This document shows, one piece after another, positions 55,648 to 64,000 of a stretch of DNA of 64,000 bases. Within the stretch, counting starts at the first letter, position 1. The number at the start of each line of letters is the position of its first letter. Position numbers and translations under genes: made by a program. This stretch comes from Hypholoma sublateritium FD-334 SS-4 (Eukaryota; Basidiomycota; Agaricomycetes; Agaricales; Strophariaceae): the NCBI GenBank assembly GCA_000827495.1, contig KN817518.1, positions 584,405-648,404 of the forward strand, read 5' to 3'. The notes beneath the pieces are model-generated. The model was given only the letters and a program-made list of their open reading frames with translations, did not search any database and was not told the origin of the DNA.

Positions 55648-57168
55648 ATGTCTCTGTTCAACGCGCTCCTGAGAGCTGAACCGCCCCCACCTGCATTTCC
55701 GGATGTTGACCCGCCGTCGTGTCGACTTCTGGGGCCAACCGCACTGGTAGGCCTCTTTTACTTCGGGTCTTCAGCATGGAGGCTGCACGCAGTGATCATT
55801 TACATCCATTTGCGTATTCTAGATAGTGCAGGCGCTTATGGGTCTCTTTGTGATATTGTCTCTTATTTATAAGAGGCATCGGGAGACGCCAAAGCGCCCG
55901 TGGAAAATCTGGTTGGTTTGGCAGCCACCAGATTATCTCTGTCTTACCTCCTTTCATCTGTCAGGCTGTTCGACGTGTCGAAGCAAGTGGTGGGCCAGCT
56001 ATTTGTCCACGGAATAAATCTTCTAGTATCTGGCTTGGTATCTCATCATACAGATGGAAATGCATGTGTATCTTATTTTCTTAATATTCTGATTGATACC
56101 ACATTCGGTGAGCTCCACTGCCAGCTTATCAAGTGGCATCCAACTGACATACATGAATTATAGGCATTCTTTTGATTTATGTCACCCTCCACTCCCTAAC
56201 CAACCTATTCACTGAGAAGCTTCAAATGAAAGGCTTTGAGTCTGGAGTCTACGGCGACCCCCCCTCACTAAATTATTGGGCCCGTCAAGCTGCACTGTAT
56301 ATATTATCTCTGACGACTATGAAAGTCGTCGTTGTGGCTATCCTTGCTTTTATACCTGCTATATATGATGCAGGAGAATGGCTACTAAGCTGGACAATGA
56401 CGGGTGATGGGGACGCTCTCCAAGTCGTGTTGTAAGTCGTGTCGCTTTCAATTCTTCAATTTCATATCGTTGATTGTTCAATTGAATCAATCCAGTGTTA
56501 TGGGGATATTTCCCATAATTATGAATGTCCTACAATTTTGGATCATTGACTCGATCGTCAAAGCTTCTGGCGGCGCTCCGTTCCTTGATCTCGAACGCGG
56601 TGAATACCAGGACCGAGAACCGTTGTTCACATCACATTCAGAAGACGGTGACGGAGATCCTGAAGAGTCTTCACATGTGGCACATGAGGAGCCCAGACGT
56701 CGATCTTCAATATCATCATCTGTTTCAAGAGAACTAGACGACCACTCATTTATCACTGACACACCCAATAACGACGAACATAAATCTGCCGCTAGCTCTT
56801 CACGACAAGTTTCCGAAGCTCACAGCTATCCACCCAGTCTGTCCAGCAGCTTCTCCTCTGACCACCGTCCATCTCATTCCAATAAAGGTCCCCGGGAGGC
56901 CAAAAATTTGCAAAAGAAGGCGAAGCGACGAGTCCATCCTAGTTCGCTCACCGCGCATTCGAAAGGGGCATTACCCTTACTAGCATCTCCCCCAAGTATT
57001 CCCCCCACTCCTAGTCCCAAGCTCGCCGTTATTTCTGTCACAGATGATCATACTTGGGCAGACTCTTGGGATGATCCTGCTGTCGAATGGGATGGCGAGC
57101 ATCAACAGAAACAAAGTCTATCAACACCTGGCCAATGGAATATTTCTGGAACACATACAATGTCTTGA
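55648..57168 (+). CDS. STIMATE-family (DUF3661) multi-pass membrane protein
   Basis: Start at 55648 (MSLFNALLRAEPPPPAFPD). At least five exons. Conserved core: QALMGLFVILSLIYKRHRET near 55830, RPWKIWLFDVSKQVVGQLFV joined across an intron, HGINLLVSGLVSHHTDGNAC, GILLIYVTLHSLTNLF, YGDPPSLNYWARQAALYILS, MKVVVVAILAFIPAIYDAGE and VMGIFPIIMNVLQFWIIDSI. These give about five hydrophobic spans. The animal homologue STIMATE (TMEM110) sits in the ER and aids calcium entry; the yeast relative is vacuolar. Which applies here is unknown. The C-terminal 210 residues are hydrophilic and Ser/Pro-rich (RRRSSISSSVSRELDDHSF), facing the cytosol by inference. Confidence 0.83.
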
Positions 57169-57525
57169 TCGTTATACTGCTATACTGCATTTCTTCTATC
57201 TATTTTCACGGGTACTATCGTTTGCTATCATGTTCTCTTTTTATGACCCCCAATCATTTACGCTTAATTGTTATCACTACCATTCATTCTGTCACCACCA
57301 TACATACGGCTTGTGCATATATTTGCGTAGTTCAGGCGGAAATATCGGTACCAAGCTATCTATACGCACCATTTACGTACAAGTCCTCGACGCAATATTT
57401 GTGGAGAAGGGTATATTACCTCATAGACCGCGATGCACACGTGTAGCCGTGTCATCCACTGCAGGGCTTCAACAATTTTCCAGTCCTTGCCTTCCACATA
57501 ACCACTGACTAGCTCTTTCTACTTA
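57169..57525. other. Spacer, no gene seen
   Basis: 3' region of the STIMATE-family gene and promoter of the next gene; T-rich stretches near 57180-57250. Confidence 0.55.
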
Positions 57526-59685
57526 ATGTTGGAAACACCTCTTCCGCCAGGCCTAGAACCGTCTGCGGAAACGAATGGTTCGGCTACCGGAATCTTTTCA
57601 CTAGAGAATATTCTGGGTGAGAACCATGACGCGGTCGAACACCCGGGAAAATCTAGCGCTGAGGAAGCGGTCGGCTGGGACGAAGAAGACGCAGAGGTGC
57701 CCCTGGCAGATGGGTACTGCGTTGAATGCGAAGGTGGGTATCCTATGCGTAGATTCACAAGCGCTGCGTTTAAGTGCATTCCATCTGCAGATCAGCCTGC
57801 AGAGGTCCTCTGCGAAACCTGCACCGACGCATATTGCGAAGTGTGTTTCGCCGCGCAGCACCGCAAGGGCTCGCGCAAACACCACCCCTACAAGCCTTTG
57901 GCTAATAACGCGAAGCTCAAACCAAATGGAGTGGTGTCGGAAGGCAACAGAGACGAAGCAGTGCGTGGTTTAGTTCCAGAGGGCACATATCCGAAATCTC
58001 AAGGTCGATGTAGATGAAGGTCGACGGCGCCGATGCTGCTGAAGATTCTGATGACGAAGACTGGGAGCGAGTCATCCCTGGAACACAGATGGAAATCACT
58101 GGGGCCCAGCCTGCCGTTGGGGAAAAGGTCGGCGAGTGGTTTGTGGACCGGGCGAAATACATCCCACTCCGGTTAACCCTCTCAGAACGCAAATTTCTTC
58201 GCCTCTTGGAAGCTGCTCTTACTGTGTCTGAATATACTGACAAGATCGACACTATCGGTTTCGGTCTATCAAAAGCTAAAAGGATTGTCCACCAAATACG
58301 CGAGCTATGCGCCATTATGTCGGGCCTCTTACTCTCAGCAGACTATAAAAGAGGTCAAGAACTCTTCACCGACCGCGATTTCCAGGCGAATGCGGAATTC
58401 TATCAAACAGTCTTCGAACTCGGACGCAGGCACAAAATCATGAACCCAGATAAAATGCGCACGACATACGGAAAATTAATTTATCTGCTGCAGGTATTTA
58501 GCCTCTTGTACAGGTCACCAATACACTCTGATGCTGGAATAGGACAGCCAAATGCCAGAAGTGAAAGACCTGTTGAACTTCTCCTGCGTCATGCCCATCA
58601 AAACAGTATATGCGATCCTAGAAGAGCACAACGCTGTTGAACTCCTTCGCGATGAACTCATCACGGTGGCCACAAAAGAAATTTACTCAGAAGGGCGACC
58701 GCGCCGGGATGTCCAAAAAGACATCAAGAGCAAGGAACGTGCTATCGAAATCCTATCCTCACGATACGCGACCAACGGGCTTTCGCAAGAGAAGGTCCGC
58801 CAATGTCTATATTCGATTGGAGACAACCATGCATTCCTCCGCGCGAACCGCGATCCTTGCGAACGCATGATCGTATATCTCAAGCAATATTTCCACCCCA
58901 CATCAGCCAAAGACTCACATTCCAGCCTTGCAATCCGAAGCGGTAAAGGGGGTGCACGTCTATCTCATGACCATAACAAGCAGTATTCGTATGTCCTCCA
59001 GAGTTTGACGCTTTGGCGCGAAATTCTGCACGGTCTGTGATCATGCCACTGTGTTGATCGGGAATAAAGCTGAACGATCAACGCAGATATGTTTCATTTG
59101 TGGTCGTTGGCAGAGCAAGATCTGCTGTCCGAAAACGTCCCCTACCGCCTGCGTGACACTGGCCAAGGTCTGAATCGCGTTCAGGCTTCGCCGAAAACAT
59201 CGCGTATGATGCACAACATTCTGCATAAAGCGCAAAAGAGCGTGGGGACCTGGATTGGGTCCAGCGTCATCCACATGGGCGACCATAACGTGCCGAACGC
59301 GCTGCTGTTCATCGACAAATATACCCAGATATACCGCATCCTTTTGCCGATCTGCAATGCCCTTTCTCAGGTCCCCGTTCTCGCACAGAAGCCTGCCATT
59401 CGCTCATACATTGACGATGAATTTGGCTCAGTCGATAATTGTATTCGGGAAATCTTAGGTGATTTTTTTAGGCATGGATTTGATGGTTCGGGCGCGGACA
59501 ACTTTTTCGACGCCGGTAGCTGCATAGATGGTCGCTTGACAAGCGCATGGAACTGGTGCTCGTCGCTAGAGAAAAAGAGGTTTTTCCCGGTATTCCTATT
59601 ATCTGGTCAGTCTCTTCACTTCAGGCGACAGAACTTCAAGCTAAAATGCATAATAGGCTTCATTGGGTTCGATGGCGAATGGTAG
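57526..59685 (+). CDS. B-box zinc finger and DUF2009 (UPF0652) protein
   Basis: Start at 57526 (MLETPLPPGLEPSAETNG). An N-terminal acidic part leads to a B-box-like zinc-binding segment: DGYCVECEGGYPMRRF, VLCETCTDAYCEVCFAAQHR and KGSRKHHPYKPL, with paired Cys and two late His. The large DUF2009 domain follows: GEWFVDRAKYIPLRLTLSER, KFLRLLEAALTVSEYTDKID, RGQELFTDRDFQANAEFYQT, MNPDKMRTTYGKLIYLLQDS, YSIGDNHAFLRANRDPCERM, SSVIHMGDHNVPNALLFIDK and NNFFDAGSCIDGRLTSAWNW in this order. The last intron (59605 to about 59662) joins FPVFLLSG to FIGFDGEW-stop, the usual end of the family. The domain is widespread in fungi, plants and protists but its function is not known to me. It converges on eIF3m. 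Confidence 0.85.
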
Positions 59686-59823
59686 ACTTCTGCGAATAAT
59701 TGGGTAGAACAGTTGTCAGCATGCACTCATATACAACTTAGAAATGAGACGAGCCATGGCTGCAAAGACACAGTTGAAATAGAAATAGAACTCGTGGTCA
59801 TTACACCAGCTATATATACAAAA

Positions 59824-61374
59824 TCAGGCGGGGACACTGCCCTGCTTTTTGGCAGTGATGACAACATCGAGAATGCCGGCTAAGCCCGCCTTCCATGCCA
59901 CTAGCCGCTTTTCCAATGCCTGCCATTGCTCCTTTTCAAATGAGCGCGCAGTCGCTCGGGATATGTGGAAGCTTTGGGTCGTCTGCGAAAGTTTACCCCA
60001 TACGAGTCCAGCACGAATGACTATAATTAAAATCAGCTCGGCAGATCCGGAGAAGTATGTGGATGCGCACCATCGATAACCCATTTCTCGACCTCAGAAG
60101 TGTCAACCTGGAGAGCCTCAGCTACTTTCGAATAGGGCAGGTTCTGCCCAATATGCTTGAATGCCAGAGTCGCGAGCGTGAGGAGTCGAATTTTGCGCTC
60201 TAGCTCAGAAGCCGAGATTTCTGTACCGACGACGTCAGCAATTAGGACGTATTGAGAGAGAAAGGCGACTAACGGTATTTCTCCAGGGCTTGGGGATGAC
60301 TTGATTGCCAGGTATTGAACTCGGGAAGCCCGCCGCTGAGGAAAATCTGGAGAAGAGAAAAAAGTTCGTGGTCCTTGATGTTGATCACCGCGTCCAGCTT
60401 GAACAGCGCGTCGAAATCAAAGACAGTGGGTAGACGCAGAGCAGTAGCGACGATGTCGGCGGCGGCGGTTTTCGCCTCATCTGATGATGCTGGCAAACTT
60501 TGGAGGTACAAGAGGGAATAATCGTATGCAACCGCGCTAAGAAGAAAGAATGTTATGGGATCCCGCTCGTCAAGAAGGTAACTGGACTCACGGTTGCTCG
60601 GCCTGAACGTATGCAACGGCGATAGACTTCAGGAATGCGCTCTTTTCCTCGGCGGTTATCTCCCATTCTGACAGCCACTTTTGGACATCGGGTTTTGTAA
60701 GCTCAAGGACTGCGAGCTCTTCCTTCGAGGTCGCGATCTGGAGGAGGGTTTGATAGATGGTCAGGCGGAGTGGTGAATTACGGGGGACAGTGTTGAAGAG
60801 GTTGGAGACACTAAAAAGATGTTCAACGCTCTTCTACGAGAAAAATTGGGTTGAGGACCCACATGCGGTATTTGACGGACAGACGCTCCGATGGGGACGA
60901 AGAGATGGTCTTCAGGAGGGTTGTGAGGTATTGCCTGGCTTCCGGGGAGGTGGGAGGATGTAGTGAGAATATGTGGGCAAACAGCAGGTTGTAAAAGCCC
61001 TCGATTTCTGATTCATTGAATGCCTCATTCATTCACGGGGGATGTATACCAGAGTATAATGACTACTCACCTCTGTCCGTTCCGTCGCCTAGTCCTCGCA
61101 CTTCCTGCAGCAATTTCGACAAGATCAGTTTTCTCCTGCCCTCATCCTCGTCTATGGGTTTCTTTCCCTCTCCAGACTTCAGGGCATTTTGAAATGGAGC
61201 AACAAAGTTGGAGCGTTCCTCTTCTGATCTATTTCTGACAATATAAGAGAGCAACTCTAAGATCTAGAGCGAATCTGTCAACGAGCGGCCCAGCCCATAA
61301 CGGTGGTTCCGATTTACCTGCTCCTCGAATGTCCCTTCAGCAAATATCGAGACCGAGTCTGTAGTGTTTGCCAT
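59824..61374 (-). CDS. EIF3M: Translation initiation factor eIF3 subunit M
   Basis: PCI-domain subunit of eIF3, needed for assembly of the 43S pre-initiation complex. Start at 61374 (MANTTDSVSIFAEGTFEEQ). Helical repeats: LELLSYIVRNRSEEERSNFV, EGFYNLLFAHIFSLHPPTSP, RLSVKYR, LRLTIYQTLLQIATSKEELA. The PCI part includes TVFDFDALFKLDAVINIKDH near 60400, LASELERKIRLL-like sequence near 60200 (SASELERKIRLLTLATLAFK), the winged-helix segment PYSKVAEALQVDTSEVEKWV near 60110, and VIDVIRAGLVWGKLSQTTQS near 60000. It ends ITAKKQGSVPA-stop. About seven introns. Absence from S. cerevisiae and presence in most filamentous fungi agrees with the rest of the window. Confidence 0.9.
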
Positions 61375-61727
61375 TTTGTTTTGTGAGCACTAGAGTCAGC
61401 GTCCAAAAATTTGTGACGGTCAAATGGCTGTCGCGCAACTAAAGCAAACACGTGCTTCAAAGTACCTAATTCCAATCTAATCCACTTTCCCCAGGGCCCA
61501 ATCTGCACCAGAGAATACTTACTTGGAGAATGCTCGTTTGCGCTCCATGAATAAAGGTATCTCTTTACATATGGTACCATGTATTTATTGGACAAGTAAT
61601 TGACCTACATAAGATCGAAATTGCATACAACATAGCTAGTTCAAGCAAGATGCATGAAGGAAGTAGTAAGTACTAAGTACGAGAAAAACTATAAAAGCAT
61701 AAAATAAGATAAGAGAAGACAGATATT
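61375..61727. other. Spacer between eIF3m and the next gene
   Basis: AT-rich, especially 61600-61710, which looks like the 3' end of the following minus-strand gene. No gene seen. Confidence 0.55.
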
Positions 61728-62690
61728 TTAGTACAGCACCCATTTTGGCAGCCATGGGGCAAAGATTTTGTAACAAGCTTTGAAAAAAAGCTGTTTCATT
61801 CTGGTAGCAAACGATGGCTTTCTGCGATCGCAGCGTTCGAGAACCGCCACGATAGCTCGCGCACTCCGTCCAACCAGCATCCAGTTCTGGTCTCGTGGTC
61901 CAAGATCCCAGCTGATATGACTCTGCCGCACAATAGATACGTGGTCGAAGCTGTCGTACGGCTTCCTGATTTCGTGCGCGACAAACCTGTGTTTGTTGAT
62001 CGCGTAGCCAAACACTATTCGCGAGTCCAAAGGCACGCGGTAGATGCGCAGGAAGTCGGGCGTGTGTGTCTGGGTCTGTATTTTTTCCTCAGAGAAATCG
62101 TTGGTCATCATAATGCGAACTTCCTCGTCGTCGGTGCCGGGCTTAGGCGCGATGACATATTCGGTGTCGTCCACCAAGAAGTACGATTCTGATGTGCCCA
62201 TCCGCATCCTGGTCCCGTCCGGTCTGACGTAGTAGTCCCGCTGCCCAAGGTAATTATATAGGGACTCCTTTTTGAGCGGGGGTTTTGCAACTGCAGGCCT
62301 TGACGCGGGCGCGCGAGGGCGTACGGGGTGATTTGAAACGAGGCCCCAGTGTCGAAATAAGGCGTACAGAAGGTGGAGAAAAAGGGCTCCAGGTATATTA
62401 TGGAAGCTGAAGGGAGGGTGCGATGGAGGGGTCTGCGGCCCAGCTGGTGGAGGACGGGGGCGCACTGCCCAATCGATCTCGTCCGCATGCAAAAGCCAGT
62501 CTGCAATTTCGAGCTCGTCCTTGTTGTGCGTGACACATTCACATCCTCTGTTGGCGATGTTGGATCCCCAGGACGAAGTGCTTGAATCGCTCGAATTACT
62601 AGCAGTAGAACCGCGCCTGCGCCTGGGATAGTTGTATAATTCGGGGGGAGGACAGTCGTCTTCGCGGAGGAGAGGCACAGATTCAATCAT
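61728..62690 (-). CDS. Unrecognised 320-residue protein, single exon
   Basis: Starts MIESVPLLREDDCPPPELYN at 62690. A disordered Arg/Ser-rich part (RRRRGSTASNSSDSSTSSW) is followed by ELEIADWLLHADEIDWAVRP, a hydrophobic stretch (IPGALFLHLLYALFRHWGLV), and a compact C-terminal half: KESLYNYLGQRDYYVRPDGT, SYFLVDDTEYVIAPKPGTDD, FLRIYRVPLDSRIVFGYAIN, DSFDHVSIVRQSHISWDLGP. It ends with a basic, partly hydrophobic tail (KACYKIFAPWLPKWVLY). Even base composition and a full-length open frame support it being real. I do not recognise a family. Confidence 0.7.
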   Translation of the reverse strand: MIESVPLLREDDCPPPELYNYPRRRRGSTASNSSDSSTSSWGSNIANRGCECVTHNKDELEIADWLLHADEIDWAVRPRPPPAGPQTPPSHPPFSFHNIPGALFLHLLYALFRHWGLVSNHPVRPRAPASRPAVAKPPLKKESLYNYLGQRDYYVRPDGTRMRMGTSESYFLVDDTEYVIAPKPGTDDEEVRIMMTNDFSEEKIQTQTHTPDFLRIYRVPLDSRIVFGYAINKHRFVAHEIRKPYDSFDHVSIVRQSHISWDLGPRDQNWMLVGRSARAIVAVLERCDRRKPSFATRMKQLFFKACYKIFAPWLPKWVLY

Positions 62691-63620
62691 TGTGTAGGTC
62701 GTGTGTCTCGTTGAATGGGGGAGTAAGTGGCGGTTATTGGAGAAGAGCTGGTATGTCGCCTAGAATTTTGCGCGCAAATCTATAAGGGCCCAAGCAAAAC
62801 CTACCTTATTGTATCATCCACCTTGAATTTCAAATACTGGGCGAATTCGGAGAACAACGCATGAGACAACAATAGCCTTCTTCGTTCGCTACCATTATCG
62901 ACATTCGCGATAAAAATCCATGGCTAACAACCTCTAGCGACGGGGATCGGCCAAAGTAAAGTACAAGGAAGGGGATGATATGTCCTTGTCTGTATTTGGA
63001 AGGAAGGAATGAGATGCTGGATTCACGTGACGATGACAGAATACTGTGACCGTGTGCCCTGATTTGATCTCCGACACGCAGGGTATAAATTGGTCGCACG
63101 AAAACTTTTTCTCTTCAAGTGTCCGCATCAACCTACTGAAGCGTTAGCGCAAGCGACAGAGGTTCATTCATCTGCATGGCGTTATACTTTCTGGTTGACG
63201 GAGCGAGGCGTCCTTCGGGGTGCTCACGAGAATTAGCAGCGCCGTTCTAGCTCGTCTTTTTGCGTTCGAGTCCGCCCCGGCGTTGATTTGGATTGCGGGA
63301 GGCTTGATGCTCAGCAGTGTGTGCATCGTCATATTCCTGAACCTGCCGTACCCTATTCTCTTCGGAGGATATGCTACTATGTGGCCTTGACGGAGTGGTC
63401 AAACCATGACGAGAACATTCTCCTAGTACATTTATGTTTTGTGTATGTACATAGTTCATTGCAAGAATTCTACCTGTTTTCCGAGGTGGTATTACAAGCT
63501 ATGGTTGCAATTTTGATTGTAGTAGCAGTTTGCCTAGTGTTGGGAACCCTCTCACATTGATTATCTTGTGGCAAAGCCCAATAGAAACATCTATCCATGC
63601 GATTCAGAAAGTGTAGATAA
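62691..63620. other. Spacer, no gene supported
   Basis: Promoter side of the 320-residue gene and the 3' region of the KEX1-type gene. Short frames on both strands have no recognisable pattern. Confidence 0.5.
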
Positions 63621-64000
63621 TCATCTCTTCGCTGCCGCGGAACTACTGTGATACTCTTCCTCGTCACTATCCCCTACTTCAAAGATTGGAGGGTCCGCGA
63701 GAGGTTCACTTTCCTCCCGAGCCTTACCCTTCCGCTTACGCGAAGTGTCTTCATCCGATCCATTGTCCCGCAGCGACGACGTTAGGGGGATGTTCTCTTC
63801 AGCGCGGTTGATAGGCAGTTGCACGCGCTTTCGTCGCAGTCTGCACCAAATGAAGGTACCAATGATGAGGAATACGACAACCAAGACGAGCGCCGCAGAG
63901 CCTGCGTTGTAGTAGGCTTGGAAAAGGTGATTATCAGTGTGCACATAACTCATCCATGAGAAGGAAAACCAACCTTCCCACATAGCTTTGTCTTGCTGCG
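63621..64000 (-). CDS. KEX1: KEX1-type carboxypeptidase, C-terminal fragment
   Basis: The gene runs off the right edge. The last bases (63974-64000) encode QQDKAMWE, and after an intron (about 63932-63973) the frame continues AYYNAGSAALVLVVVFLIIG, TFIWCRLRRKRVQLPIN. In fungi the sequence WEAYYNAGSAALV directly before a single membrane span is characteristic of the Golgi carboxypeptidase Kex1, which trims basic residues after Kex2 cleavage of pro-proteins. The cytosolic tail is acidic and Ser-rich with a KRKGKAREE block, ending SSSAAAKR-stop. The catalytic domain is outside the window, so the name rests on the juxtamembrane part only. Confidence 0.65.
   Translation of the reverse strand, partial: QQDKAMWEGWFSFSWMSYVHTDNHLFQAYYNAGSAALVLVVVFLIIGTFIWCRLRRKRVQLPINRAEENIPLTSSLRDNGSDEDTSRKRKGKAREESEPLADPPIFEVGDSDEEEYHSSSAAAKR

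Overview
This is a gene-dense stretch of a filamentous basidiomycete nuclear genome, probably an agaricomycete. Nearly every gene is broken by many short introns (about 45-70 bases, GT...AG), intergenic gaps are mostly 150-1000 bases, divergent pairs share short promoters, and two class I hydrophobins are present. All splice models were read by eye from frame continuity, splice signals and family conservation. I recognise no tRNA, rRNA, transposon or CRISPR array.

Left part (1-14.4 kb): the 3' part of a C2H2 zinc-finger gene, a histone-fold-like protein with a long disordered tail, then the divergent pair RPA135 (RNA polymerase I second subunit) and a NUP98/NUP145N-type FG nucleoporin with GLEBS motif and autopeptidase domain, then the respiratory supercomplex factor RCF2.

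GC-rich part (14.8-25.5 kb): an arrestin-like protein, an unrecognised coiled-coil protein divergent from a lysophosphatidic acid acyltransferase (SLC1 type), a glycerophosphodiester phosphodiesterase-family gene split into tiny exons, and a 717-residue disordered single-exon protein.

Accessory, gene-poor part (25.5-37 kb): a probable tail-anchored protein, a secreted sedolisin (tripeptidyl-peptidase-like, complete catalytic set) and two divergent class I hydrophobins whose promoters are still alike.

Right part (37-64 kb): housekeeping genes. A Uds1-domain septation protein and MDM34 (ERMES tether) are divergent and separated by what looks like a duplicated bidirectional promoter carrying a telomere-like box. 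Then come a Virilizer-type m6A writer subunit divergent from an ORMDL sphingolipid regulator, MTD1 (one-carbon metabolism), GLC8/inhibitor-2, SEC18/NSF divergent from a STIMATE-family membrane protein, a B-box/DUF2009 protein, eIF3m, an unrecognised 320-residue protein and the 3' end of a KEX1-type carboxypeptidase.

The genes form no single pathway. Shared themes are RNA and ribosome production (RPA135, Virilizer, eIF3m), the nuclear pore, membrane lipids and contact sites (SLC1, GDPD, ORM, MDM34, SEC18), and secreted or cell-surface products. The most unusual structure is the duplicated telobox promoter at 39.54 and 40.44 kb; the most notable gene is the Virilizer homologue.
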